A stretch of 64,000 bases of DNA, taken from positions 310,001 to 374,000 of the forward strand of contig NZ_JANWOI010000002.1 of the NCBI RefSeq assembly GCF_027920805.1, written 5' to 3'. Shown one piece after another: positions 35,674 through 44,211 of this stretch. Position 1 is the stretch's first letter; each line of letters begins with the position of its first letter. This DNA is from Govania unica. Its GTDB lineage: Bacteria > Pseudomonadota > Alphaproteobacteria > Sphingomonadales > Govanellaceae. The notes under the pieces were generated by a model. The model was not told the origin of the DNA, made no database searches, and saw only the letters and a program-made list of their open reading frames with translations. Made by a program: the position numbers and the translations under genes.

Positions 35674-36698
35674 GTTTTCAAAATCCCGCACTGCGTGACG
35701 GCGACGCCCGCCGTCCGCTGAGACCGGCACGATTTGACAATGGCGCTCCCTTACTATTGGTGGTCATCGATACCGAAGAAGAATTCGACTGGTCGGCCCC
35801 CTTTGATCGCAAAAATCGCGCCGTCACCAATATCGCTGAGCAGGTACATGCTCAGGCATTATGTGAAAGATATGGTGTAACCCCTACATATATCATTGAT
35901 TATCCGGTTGCATCGACGCCGGAGTCGGTGGCTGTTTTTCGCGATTGGGCGGCTAGTGGGCGGGCGGTTGTCGGGGCTCATCTCCACCCTTGGGTGAATC
36001 CGCCTGAGATCGAGGACGTTAATCGGCGCAATTCCTATCCTGGCAATCTTGAACCCGAGGTCGAGCGGGCGAAGCTTGAAGCCCTGACCCGGACCATAGC
36101 GGAAAATGTCGGGCAGCGGCCCACGATCTACAAGGCGGGCCGGTATGGTATCGGCCCCAATACGCCGGGTATTCTGTCCGAGCTTGGGTATGACATCGAC
36201 CTGAGTGTGGTGCCCGCGACCAATTACGATGGAGATGGCGGGCCCGATTTTCGCGGCTTCCCTCATGAGCCCTATTGGTTCGGCCCCGACGCAAGCCTGT
36301 TCGAGGTGCCATTGACCCGGGGTTTTCCCGGTGCCTTGAGCCGCTGGGGTGAACCGATTTATGAGCTGGCGAGCCAGGCAGCCCTGCAACCCTTGCGTCT
36401 GCCGGGCATTTTGAGCCGTCTCGGTCTGGTGGAACGCATTCAGATGACGCCCGAGGGCATCACCTTGGCCGAGAATATACGGCTGGCGCGTCATCTCGCG
36501 CGGATTGGGCGGCGGGTGTTCACCTATGCCTATCACAGTTCAACCTTGCTGCCCGGTGGTTCGCCCTATGTGCGGACGATGGCTGACAGGGAGAGATTTC
36601 TTCAGGATATTGAAGGGTTTCTGAAGTTTTTTACAACCGAACTCGGAGGTCGTGGCACCACGCCTCAGGAGTTGAAGGCGCTGGCTCAGGCGGCTTAA
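35670..36698 (+). CDS. Polysaccharide deacetylase family protein (WalW-like)
   Basis: A 342-residue protein of the NodB-homology deacetylase superfamily. The first half has LLLVVIDTEEEFDWSAPF (catalytic Asp/metal-binding acidic motif), YGVTPTYIIDYPV, VGAHLHPWVNPP (metal-binding His-x-His type motif) and IYKAGRYGIGPNTPGIL. The C-terminal part has FTYAYHSSTLLPGGSPY, a late active-site histidine. No signal peptide is visible. It may remove acetyl groups from a glycan or act on a lipid-linked intermediate. Its start overlaps the stop of the 58-residue gene, and its end overlaps the convergent AsnB-like gene by 4 bases. Confidence 0.85.
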   Translation: MSFQNPALRDGDARRPLRPARFDNGAPLLLVVIDTEEEFDWSAPFDRKNRAVTNIAEQVHAQALCERYGVTPTYIIDYPVASTPESVAVFRDWAASGRAVVGAHLHPWVNPPEIEDVNRRNSYPGNLEPEVERAKLEALTRTIAENVGQRPTIYKAGRYGIGPNTPGILSELGYDIDLSVVPATNYDGDGGPDFRGFPHEPYWFGPDASLFEVPLTRGFPGALSRWGEPIYELASQAALQPLRLPGILSRLGLVERIQMTPEGITLAENIRLARHLARIGRRVFTYAYHSSTLLPGGSPYVRTMADRERFLQDIEGFLKFFTTELGGRGTTPQELKALAQAA

Positions 36699-38419
36699 GG
36701 AACAGTCACGCCCATGTGCTGCGCCAACAGTTCAAGGGTCATCAGGCGATTGATCTGGACGTTGTCGCGGAGGGCGTCGCGGACAAAGAAATGATCCATC
36801 ACAGGCGTTCCCTGCGGTAGATAGTGCTTGCGATAGTCATCTTTGAAATGATCATTTATTTCAAATGATTGACCAATAATCTTAATGTTTTTCATGAAAT
36901 TTCGGCTGGGCAATGGCCAGAGATAGGCGGCCCAGTCCCTGACTTGCCGGCTGAGCGGCGGGCGACCGAGAAAGTCATGACCGTATGACGACGGATAAGC
37001 CGCCAGTCGCGGATCGACGGCGGCGATCATGGCCGCTTCATAGATACCGTGATTTTTGAAGCGTATGGGCACATGGATCGCCGCGCGGGCAATCGCAAGA
37101 TCATGAAATGCCGAGACCACCGGGCCAAAGGCGTTGGCGACTGAGATGTCGGGTCCATAAACATATCGGCTGCGGAAGCCCGGGTAGAGATATTCGATCT
37201 GCACCCGTGTCAGTTCATGCCAGGGGTGTGGAAAGATGGCGGCGATTTTCTGTTCGATCCGTTTGTGGAATTGTGGTTTGGAAAAGCTCGCGCTTGTAGC
37301 ACTTGCGGTGATCTGGCCGCAAAAGATCGGCATCAGATCGCGGATGGTGAAGGCGCGCGGTGGCAGATCGAGAAAATTGCGGAACAACAGGCCGCCACTG
37401 CAATCAAGGCTGAGATTGCCGCTCTCATGCCGGGTTTGCTGGGCGGCGAGATCGCTGCCCGTGCCGACAACGCCGCCGGATGGGCAGCCGTCGAAGGCCC
37501 AGAATTGTGCGTTGACCGCTGCGGCGACGCTTTCGGGCGTAGGGGCGTCGGCAATGTCCGCGCGTTCGGGCAGTGGCCTTAGCCCTTCGCCGCTGGCGAT
37601 GGCTTTGGCGGCGCGGCCTTGGGGGTCGCGGGCGGAGCCTTGCAGATGAAGCTGCGGGGTTGCGCCATGGGCCCGCAACAGGGCGAGGCTCAGCCGGGAG
37701 TCATAGCCGCCGCTGAGCGTGGTTTCGATATGACTGCCGAAACTGTTGGCCATGGCCCGGTAACGGCTGCGGAGGACAGCGAGGCTGCGGTCCGTATGAA
37801 GGCGCAGCGGTTCGCCGGTGATCGCAATGTCGATGGCGGTCTCGCGCGGTTCCGCCAGAAATCCCGGTTCCAGTCGCATGCTGTTTTCTGGGCCGAGGAC
37901 GGATAGTCCCTCTATGAGCGATCCGTTGCCGAATGTTGCTCCATGAAACACATATTCATAGACGGCCTGACTGTCGAACCGCGGCTGCGGGACGGCGCTC
38001 AGGCTGGCGAGGAAGGAGCTGGACCAGACCGCCTTGTCTGCCGTGTGATAGATTTTATAAGTTCCAAGGCCATCGCCGAACAGGCTGAGCTTGAGCCCGG
38101 TCTTGACGATGACGGCATAGCTGCCGAAAAAAGCCGTTTCATCGATGCGCTCGGATTTGGCATCAGCTAATAGATGAGCCAAAGCCTGTAAGCCGAAGCT
38201 TTCACGATAAAAAATCGTTCCAGTGACGGCGACGAAATCGCCGCTTTCGTCGCTGAAGAAATTGGGCGTCGGGGTGATCAGCTTGTTGGCGAGCAACAGG
38301 ATGTGATCGCGGGTGTCGATGCGGCGCGGGGCGGCAAAACCGCGTTTGCGCAGGGTGGCGGTCAGGCGGTCTGGAAGGGTTGGGTCCGCATCTTTGCGGA
38401 TCAGGGCGAAAGCTCCCAC
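36695..38419 (-). CDS. Asparagine synthase-like protein without glutaminase cysteine
   Basis: A 574-residue AsnB-like protein. The C-terminal synthetase domain has the ATP-pyrophosphatase loop SGGYDS at 236-241 within ETTLSGGYDSRLSLALL. The N-terminal half follows the amidotransferase layout (FFGSYAVIV, LSLFGDGLGTYKIYH, VWSSSFLASL) but begins MGAFALIRKD, so the nucleophilic Cys2 needed to release ammonia from glutamine is absent. It may use free ammonia or another amine, or adenylate a substrate for another transfer. It is the last of four minus-strand genes (ACP, hydrolase 2, hydrolase 1, this one), 3 bases after hydrolase 1. Confidence 0.82.
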   Translation of the reverse strand: MGAFALIRKDADPTLPDRLTATLRKRGFAAPRRIDTRDHILLLANKLITPTPNFFSDESGDFVAVTGTIFYRESFGLQALAHLLADAKSERIDETAFFGSYAVIVKTGLKLSLFGDGLGTYKIYHTADKAVWSSSFLASLSAVPQPRFDSQAVYEYVFHGATFGNGSLIEGLSVLGPENSMRLEPGFLAEPRETAIDIAITGEPLRLHTDRSLAVLRSRYRAMANSFGSHIETTLSGGYDSRLSLALLRAHGATPQLHLQGSARDPQGRAAKAIASGEGLRPLPERADIADAPTPESVAAAVNAQFWAFDGCPSGGVVGTGSDLAAQQTRHESGNLSLDCSGGLLFRNFLDLPPRAFTIRDLMPIFCGQITASATSASFSKPQFHKRIEQKIAAIFPHPWHELTRVQIEYLYPGFRSRYVYGPDISVANAFGPVVSAFHDLAIARAAIHVPIRFKNHGIYEAAMIAAVDPRLAAYPSSYGHDFLGRPPLSRQVRDWAAYLWPLPSRNFMKNIKIIGQSFEINDHFKDDYRKHYLPQGTPVMDHFFVRDALRDNVQINRLMTLELLAQHMGVTVP

Positions 38420-38422
38420 GCC

Positions 38423-39268
38423 TCAGACCTCGCTCGCGGCGAGATCGCGCACGAAATTGAGTGTGGCATCGGCGGCGGCCTGACGATGGGGTTCGCTTGA
38501 AAAGGTATGATCCGATCCGTTGACATCGATGCGGACCACCTTCGGGGCTTTGATCAGCCCGGACCAGAGGGGGGCGCTTGCAGTTACATCCTCGAACTCG
38601 CGGGCGACAAGATCATGTTCGCTCATGAGCAACAGACAGCGGCCTTGATAGGCGCGTAGACCTGCGGCCATGCGATCCGGATAGGGGCGGTTATCGGTCG
38701 CCGTGGCTTTGGCACGGGATTGCTTCACCAGCCCGAACACGGAGGCGACCGAGCGCAAGAGATTGACCTCGCCCTTCAGGACGCGTTTCCACATGTTGGG
38801 GCTGAGGATGCGCTTGCCGTAATAATGTTTGAGATAGGTCTGGGCCTCGGCGCTTGCGGTGCGGACCCAGGGGTTCACGAGCGCCGCGCCGCGCACGAAG
38901 GGGTTGCGGACGCCGTCGATGAGGATGGCGGACGCCCCCTCGCACATGCCCCAGAGCACGACTCCGCGCAAATGGGGCAGGCGGGCCTTGAAGGTGTCGA
39001 TGGCGGCGTCGATATCGGCGCCGAGATGTTCAAAGCCGGGATAGGTCCCCTCGCTGTCGCCAACGCCGCGATAGTCGAAGCGCATGGCAGCGATGCCCGA
39101 GGCGGCGGCGGTGCGGGCGAGATGAAGATATTGCCGATGCGCGCCGACCCGGTACTGGGGGCCGCCGACAAGAATGAGAAGCCCGATGGGGCTGGGATTG
39201 TCCGGCAGATGCAGGAAGCCCAGGAGGGCGTCGCCCTGACAGTCAAACGTGAAGGCTTGTTCGGTCAT
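38423..39268 (-). CDS. Exosortase A system-associated hydrolase 1
   Basis: Alpha/beta hydrolase of 281 residues of the exosortase A-associated type 1 group. It has FLHLPDNPSPIGLLILVGGP, a YRVGAHRQYLHLART stretch, MRFDYRGVGDSEG (oxyanion/HGxG-like region of this family) and VVLWGMCEGASAIL, where the usual nucleophile elbow GxSxG appears as GMCEG with cysteine in place of serine. The C-terminal part has VNGSDHTFSS with the likely catalytic histidine. The substrate is unknown; the strict association suggests release or editing of an acyl intermediate. It overlaps hydrolase 2 by 4 bases. Confidence 0.92.
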   Translation of the reverse strand: MTEQAFTFDCQGDALLGFLHLPDNPSPIGLLILVGGPQYRVGAHRQYLHLARTAAASGIAAMRFDYRGVGDSEGTYPGFEHLGADIDAAIDTFKARLPHLRGVVLWGMCEGASAILIDGVRNPFVRGAALVNPWVRTASAEAQTYLKHYYGKRILSPNMWKRVLKGEVNLLRSVASVFGLVKQSRAKATATDNRPYPDRMAAGLRAYQGRCLLLMSEHDLVAREFEDVTASAPLWSGLIKAPKVVRIDVNGSDHTFSSEPHRQAAADATLNFVRDLAASEV

Positions 39269-40071
39269 CGCACGGTCTCCGGCTGGCGGAGGGCGTCGAT
39301 AGTGGCCCTGATCAGGGTCGGGGCCGGTTCGGGTTCCAGCAGCGACCAGAACTGCGGCGCGGGCACGGCATGGGCCACGGCATTCCAGGCGGCTTGCAGG
39401 CGTTCGGTCGCTGGGGAGAGGCCGTCGGTCTGGGCATCGAGGATCGTCACGCTGGTGCCTTGCGGCGGCATGAGCCCCGCGAGTTTGGTCGTGGCGAGCC
39501 AGTCGGCGACGGCGGGGGTGAGATTATAGCCACCGATTTCGAGGGTTTCGCCTGCGTCCAGTCTGGCTTTGAGATCCTTGGTGGTTTCTCGTGCAGCCTC
39601 GTTGCGGCCGAGGCCTTCGGCCACGCGGATGCGCAGGAACTGAGTCAGGAATTGCTCTCCATTGCTGATCGGCGACCACAGCAGGAGATGCGGGGTCGGG
39701 GCACTGTGCACGAGGTCGGCGGCGAGCAAAGCTCCGCTCCGAAGTGCGACAAAGCCGAGAAACGGGCCGTGATGCTGTTCAAGATACTGACGCGCGCGGG
39801 ACAGATCGTCGCGCCACAGGGTGGGGCTGCCATCGCCGAATTCGCCGCCGCTGTCGCCCGTTCCGTAAAGATCCAGCAGCATCAGGCCATAGCCCGCCTG
39901 TTGAAGCGCACGCCCAAGCGCCGCCATCACATGGCGGGAGCGGTTGAGTTCCTCGGCAAAGGGCGGGACAAACAGAAAACTGCCCTGAGCATCACCCGGA
40001 GGTGCGAACAGATTGGCGAATAAAGGTCCGGCCTGGCCTTCGAGATAAAACGGATGCACAGCCTTCCCCAA
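39265..40071 (-). CDS. Exosortase A system-associated hydrolase 2
   Basis: Alpha/beta hydrolase of 268 residues of the type 2 group associated with exosortase A. Visible are FLFVPPFAEELNRSRHVMAA, LDLYGTGDSGGEFGD and FVALRSGALLAADLV, where the nucleophile-elbow position reads LRSGA with a serine. It overlaps hydrolase 1 by 4 bases and follows the acyl carrier protein gene by 11 bases. The pair of hydrolases plus ACP suggests thioesterase-like chemistry on an acyl-ACP or acyl-sugar, which is inference. Confidence 0.92.
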   Translation of the reverse strand: MGKAVHPFYLEGQAGPLFANLFAPPGDAQGSFLFVPPFAEELNRSRHVMAALGRALQQAGYGLMLLDLYGTGDSGGEFGDGSPTLWRDDLSRARQYLEQHHGPFLGFVALRSGALLAADLVHSAPTPHLLLWSPISNGEQFLTQFLRIRVAEGLGRNEAARETTKDLKARLDAGETLEIGGYNLTPAVADWLATTKLAGLMPPQGTSVTILDAQTDGLSPATERLQAAWNAVAHAVPAPQFWSLLEPEPAPTLIRATIDALRQPETVR

Positions 40072-40082
40072 TCAGACGAACC

Positions 40083-40334
40083 TTAGGCGGCCATCTTCTC
40101 CGCGACGAAATCGCACAGGCTGCCAAAAGTTTCAAAGGTTTCGGCGCTGATTTCATCATCGTCGATCACGATATCGAACTGGTCTTCGATTGCGGTCACC
40201 AGATTGACGACGGCCATAGAGTCGAGTTCAGGCAGATTGCCCAGAAGAGGAGTATCGGCGTCGAGGCCCGTAGCCTTGTCTCCGAGCTGGAGAACTTCGG
40301 CCAGAATGCGTCTCACTTGTTCCGTGGCGGACAT
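40083..40334 (-). CDS. Acyl carrier protein, exosortase-locus specific
   Basis: An 83-residue acidic helical protein with the phosphopantetheine attachment motif ELDSMAVVNLV (Ser at about 39) and DQFDIVIDDDEIS, typical of acyl or peptidyl carrier proteins. ATG 40334 has AGGA 9 bases upstream; a longer frame to 40391 has no family support. It is the first gene of the minus-strand operon and is divergent from the GNAT/ligase operon. The AMP-forming ligase at 41263 is the natural candidate to load it. Confidence 0.92.
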   Translation of the reverse strand: MSATEQVRRILAEVLQLGDKATGLDADTPLLGNLPELDSMAVVNLVTAIEDQFDIVIDDDEISAETFETFGSLCDFVAEKMAA

Positions 40335-40513
40335 CCAGTATGATCCTGTTAAATTCTTGTCCTTACAGCCCTGATCCATATGTCCTGACATAGTCTTGCA
40401 GGCAGGATGTGATCGGGAATGCGGTTCGGCTTGTCGTTGCCGCCCGATTTATACTAGAGAGATGACGGTGAAGAAAGTCCGAACAACAGAGAAGTTCACA
40501 GTCAAGGGGGGAC

Positions 40514-41194
40514 ATGTTCGCAAAAGTCACATCCGCAGTCCGGGAATTCGGGCTTAGCGACGGCCTCGGCTATCTTGTGGATCAGCTGCTCGCGCGGCGG
40601 GGTTGGGGCGGGTATTCCCGTTATCTGCTGACGGCGCAGCCTGTGCCGGTTGCGCCCGGCAAGCTGCGGCCCGGCAAAATCGAGATCGTCGAATTGATGG
40701 CGGGCGACCCGCGTCTCGGCGATCTGCCGGTTGAACCCGATGTGCTCCGGGCCCGGTTCGCGCAAGGGGCGATTTGTCTTGCGGCGGTTGAGGAGGGGCG
40801 GGCGGTGGCCTCAGCCTGGTTTACCTTTGGGGCTTACGATGAGGATATGGTGCGCTGCCGGTTCGTGCTCAGCCCGGCTGGGGCGACGGCCTGGGATTTT
40901 GATATCTATGTGGCTCCCGAACATCGCATGGGCCGCACCTTTGCCCGGTTGTGGGACGGTGCCAATGCGGAGCTGCGGGCGCGCGGTGTCACCTGGTCCA
41001 TGAGCCGGATCTCGGCTTATAATGCGGGGTCCTTGAAATCCCATGGCCGCATGGGGGCGCGGGTGATCGGGCGGGCGGCGTTCTTGTCGCTTGGGCCGGT
41101 GCAGCTTGCCTGGGCCAGCGTTCCGCCTTTTCTGCATCTGTCATTTCAAAAAGGGGGGCCGGATTTGCGCATCTCTGCCCCGGATATGCCTTAA
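40514..41194 (+). CDS. GNAT-family acetyltransferase-like protein
   Basis: A 226-residue protein with a GNAT-like core: an N-terminal helical region (VREFGLSDGLGYLVDQLLAR), CLAAVEEGRAVASAWFTFG, a beta strand with DFDIYVAPEHRMGRTFARLW (cofactor-binding R/Q-x-x-G-x-G/A-like loop, here RMGRTFA) and SRISAYNAGSLKSHGRMGAR, a typical late GNAT segment. It probably transfers an acyl group from CoA or ACP to an amine. AAGGGGGG lies just upstream of the ATG. It is the first gene of the plus-strand operon divergent from the ACP operon and is followed by the exosortase-associated acyl-CoA ligase. Confidence 0.8.
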   Translation: MFAKVTSAVREFGLSDGLGYLVDQLLARRGWGGYSRYLLTAQPVPVAPGKLRPGKIEIVELMAGDPRLGDLPVEPDVLRARFAQGAICLAAVEEGRAVASAWFTFGAYDEDMVRCRFVLSPAGATAWDFDIYVAPEHRMGRTFARLWDGANAELRARGVTWSMSRISAYNAGSLKSHGRMGARVIGRAAFLSLGPVQLAWASVPPFLHLSFQKGGPDLRISAPDMP

Positions 41195-41262
41195 TTTTCA
41201 TGTTTTTATAAGATATGTCGCGCTATGGTCGCGGCAGTGATTGCAGCTTGGAACAAATTGCT

Positions 41263-42852
41263 ATGGCCACTCTCATTCCCCATCTGATCCGCGATAGCGC
41301 GCTCCGCCAGCCGGATGCGGTGGCGCTTGAATATCGGGACCGCAAGCTGACCTATGCCGAGCTTTGGGCGCTGGTGCAGGGAACGGCGCAATCTCTGCTC
41401 GCCTCCACCATCGGGCGCGGGGAGCGGGTGGCCATCTATCTGCCGAAACAGATCGAAACCGTGGCCGCCATCTTTGGCGCGAGTACGGCGGGTGCGGTCT
41501 ATGTGCCAGTCAATCCAGCGCTCAAAGGACGGCAGGTCGCTTATATTCTGGCCGATTGCGATGTGCAGGTTCTGGTCACAAGCAATGATCGCCTGATCGG
41601 TCTGGCCGAAGATCTGAAACATTGCCCGGCGCTGAAGCGCATTGTGGTCACCAATGATAAGCTCGTGACGGTAGATTTGCCGGGGGTCGAGATCGAGATC
41701 TGGGCCGAGTTCATGGCCCGTGGGCAGGGTGGCAATTTGACGCCGCATCGGGTGATCGATGCCGATATGACGGCTATTCTTTATACATCCGGCTCGACCG
41801 GCATGCCGAAGGGCGTGGTGCTGTCGCATCGGAATATGGTGGCGGGGGCGAAAAGCGTCGCCGAATATCTCGAAAACGGTCCCCATGACACTATTCTGAG
41901 CGTGCTGCCGCTCAGTTTTGATGCCGGGCTGAGCCAGCTCACCACCGGCTTTTGCTCGGGGGCGCGGGTGGTGCTGATGAATTATCTGCTGCCGCGCGAC
42001 GTCATCAAGGCGGTGGTGCAATATAAAGTGACGGCCATGACCTGTGTGCCGCCCCTGTGGATTCAGCTCGCGGATCTTGATTGGCCGGAAGAAGCAGTCA
42101 AATCGGTGCGTTATATTTCGTCGACCGGTGGGCGCATGCCGCGACCGATCATCCAGAAGCTGAGGGCGCATCTGCCGCAGTCCAAGGTCATCATCATGTA
42201 TGGCCTGACGGAGGCGTTCCGCTCGACCTATCTGCCGTTTGAGGAAATCGACAAGCGCCTCGACAGCATGGGCAAGGCCATTCCGAATTCGGAAGTCATG
42301 GTGGTGCGCGAGGACGGGACACTTTGCGACGCCGACGAAATCGGTGAGCTGGTGCATCGCGGGGCACTGGTGGCCATGGGCTATTGGAACGACGCTGAGC
42401 GCACGGCGGAGCGGTTTAAACCGGCTCCCGGGCAACCGGCTGGCATTCCGATCCCGGAGATCGCCGTCTGGTCGGGTGATAAGGTCAAGCGCGATGCGGA
42501 CGGATATCTCTATTTCGTCGGCCGCAATGACGAGATGATCAAGACCTCGGGTTACCGTGTGAGCCCGACGGAGCTTGAGGAAACCCTTTATGCGAGCGGT
42601 TTGATGGGTGAAATCGTGGCCCTTGGCATCGATGATCCGGCGCTGGGGCAGGCCATTGCCGTGGTGGCGACGGGCAAGAACGGGGCGACCATCGACAAGG
42701 ACGCGGTTCTGGCGTTCTGCCGCAAGCAGCTGCCGACCTATATGGTGCCGCATCATCTGATTGAATGGGAGAGTATCCCGCGAAACCCGAATGGCAAGCT
42801 TGACCGCAAGATGATTGGGGATCAGATCCGTTTGGAACTGGTGAAAAGTTAA
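41263..42852 (+). CDS. AMP-forming acyl-CoA/ACP ligase, exosortase A-associated
   Basis: ANL-family adenylating enzyme of about 529 residues, group 1 of the exosortase A-associated ligases. It has ILYTSGSTGMPKGVVLSHRN (P-loop-like A3), YISSTGGRMPRPIIQ, IIMYGLTEAFRSTYLP (A5), VWSGDKVKRDADGYLYFVGR (A7/A8), DEMIKTSGYRVSPTELEE and NPNGKLDRKMI with the A10 lysine. It activates a carboxylic acid and probably loads it on the ACP encoded across the divergent promoter. ATG 41263 is favoured because the family alignment starts there; the frame opens at 41215. Confidence 0.93.
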   Translation: MATLIPHLIRDSALRQPDAVALEYRDRKLTYAELWALVQGTAQSLLASTIGRGERVAIYLPKQIETVAAIFGASTAGAVYVPVNPALKGRQVAYILADCDVQVLVTSNDRLIGLAEDLKHCPALKRIVVTNDKLVTVDLPGVEIEIWAEFMARGQGGNLTPHRVIDADMTAILYTSGSTGMPKGVVLSHRNMVAGAKSVAEYLENGPHDTILSVLPLSFDAGLSQLTTGFCSGARVVLMNYLLPRDVIKAVVQYKVTAMTCVPPLWIQLADLDWPEEAVKSVRYISSTGGRMPRPIIQKLRAHLPQSKVIIMYGLTEAFRSTYLPFEEIDKRLDSMGKAIPNSEVMVVREDGTLCDADEIGELVHRGALVAMGYWNDAERTAERFKPAPGQPAGIPIPEIAVWSGDKVKRDADGYLYFVGRNDEMIKTSGYRVSPTELEETLYASGLMGEIVALGIDDPALGQAIAVVATGKNGATIDKDAVLAFCRKQLPTYMVPHHLIEWESIPRNPNGKLDRKMIGDQIRLELVKS

Positions 42853-42858
42853 TCCTTA

Positions 42859-42930
42859 CTGTCATCCTCGCGAACGCGGGGATCCAGAGCGGTAGTGAAG
42901 ACTGGATTCCCGCCTACGCTGGAATGACAG
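42859..42930. repeat. Palindromic intergenic repeat, family C
   Basis: CTGTCATCCTCGCGAACGCG with GGGATCCAG on the left pairs with CTGGATTCCCGCCTACGCTG with GAATGACAG on the right. This GTCATTCC-CGCG...GGATCCAG type is widespread in bacterial genomes, and no other copy is seen here. It separates the ligase and decarboxylase genes and ends 26 bases before the decarboxylase ATG. Confidence 0.85.
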
Positions 42931-42956
42931 GTCGAGAGATTACGGAGAGAACAGTT

Positions 42957-44210
42957 ATGTCGGCAGATTCTGGCATCAAGAAAGAAGCCCCGAAGCACGC
43001 GGACCGCATCGGTTTTCCGGTCGAGGGTCAGGAATTGACCGTGGGCGGCGTGCCGGTCAGCCGGTTGGCGGCGCGGGTGGGCTCGACGCCGTTTTTTGCC
43101 TATGACCGGGCGCTGATGACGGCGCGGGTTGAGCGGCTCAGGAAGGCGCTACCGAAAGACGTGCATCTGCATTACGCGATGAAGGCCAATCCCATGCCTG
43201 CGGTGGTGCAGCATATGGCGCGGCTTGTGGATGGGCTTGATGTGGCATCGGCCGGGGAAATGCATGTGGCGCTTGATACCGGCATCGACCCCGCAACCAT
43301 CAGCTTTGCCGGGCCGGGCAAGACGGTGCATGAGCTTAGTCAGGCGGTGGGTGCCGGGATCATCATCAATATGGAATCCTTCAATGAGATGGAGACCATC
43401 GCGAGACTTGGGGCCGAGCTTGGCGTGCATCCGAAGGTGGCCATCCGCGTCAATCCGGATTTCGAGCTTAAGACCTCGGGCATGAAAATGGGTGGCGGGC
43501 CGAAGCAGTTCGGTGTCGATGCCGAACTTGTGCCGCAGATGCTGAAACGGCTGGGCGATCTCGGGCTTGATTTCTATGGGTTCCATATCTTTTCGGGGTC
43601 GCAGAATCTGCGGGAAGATGCGCTGCTCGATGCTCAACAAAAGACCATCAATCTGGCCATCGAGCTTACGAAACATGCGCCGCGCGCGCCGCGTCTGGTG
43701 AATATCGGCGGCGGGTTCGGGATTCCTTATTTCCCCGGCGAGCGTCATCTGGATGTGGAAGCAGTGGGCGAGGGGCTTGAAGCCCTCATGCCGCGCGCCC
43801 GCAATGAATTGCAGGGGGCCGAGATTGTTATCGAGCTTGGCCGCTATTTTGTTGGCGAGGCCGGGGTTTATGTGTCGCGGGTGGTGGATCGCAAGGAATC
43901 GCGCGGCACCATTTATCTGATTACCGACGGCGGGTTGCATCATCAATTGTCGGCCTCGGGCAATTTCGGGCAGGTGATCCGCAAGAATTACCCGGTGGCC
44001 ATCGCCAACAAGATGGATCAGGCGGAGGACGAGGAATCGAACATCGTCGGCTGCCTCTGCACGCCGCTTGACCGGCTTGGCGACAAGGTCGGCTTGCCGC
44101 GCGGCGAGATCGGTGATCTGGTGGTGGTGTTCCAGTCGGGCGCTTATGGCCGGAGTTCGAGCCCGACCGCGTTCCTTGGTCATCCGGCGCCCATGGAGGT
44201 GTTGGTCTGA
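42957..44210 (+). CDS. PLP-dependent decarboxylase, exosortase A-associated
   Basis: Alanine-racemase-fold (DapDC/LysA-like) PLP decarboxylase of 417 residues, a conserved exosortase A partner. It has TPFFAYDRALM, HYAMKANPMPAVVQHMA (PLP-lysine motif), DVASAGEMHVAL, SFAGPGKTV, NIGGGFGIPYFPGE (phosphate-binding GGGFG) and FQSGAYGRSSSPTAFLGHP (C-terminal active-site tyrosine). It likely decarboxylates a diamino acid or an aminoacyl substrate to give an amine. GGAGAG lies 7 bases upstream of the ATG. The AsnB-like gene begins 1 base after its stop. Confidence 0.94.
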   Translation: MSADSGIKKEAPKHADRIGFPVEGQELTVGGVPVSRLAARVGSTPFFAYDRALMTARVERLRKALPKDVHLHYAMKANPMPAVVQHMARLVDGLDVASAGEMHVALDTGIDPATISFAGPGKTVHELSQAVGAGIIINMESFNEMETIARLGAELGVHPKVAIRVNPDFELKTSGMKMGGGPKQFGVDAELVPQMLKRLGDLGLDFYGFHIFSGSQNLREDALLDAQQKTINLAIELTKHAPRAPRLVNIGGGFGIPYFPGERHLDVEAVGEGLEALMPRARNELQGAEIVIELGRYFVGEAGVYVSRVVDRKESRGTIYLITDGGLHHQLSASGNFGQVIRKNYPVAIANKMDQAEDEESNIVGCLCTPLDRLGDKVGLPRGEIGDLVVVFQSGAYGRSSSPTAFLGHPAPMEVLV

Positions 44211-44211
44211 T

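Noticed and set aside
41206-42756. 516-codon minus-strand frame opposite the AMP-forming ligase
   Set aside because: Antisense shadow; the ligase motifs on the plus strand are unambiguous.
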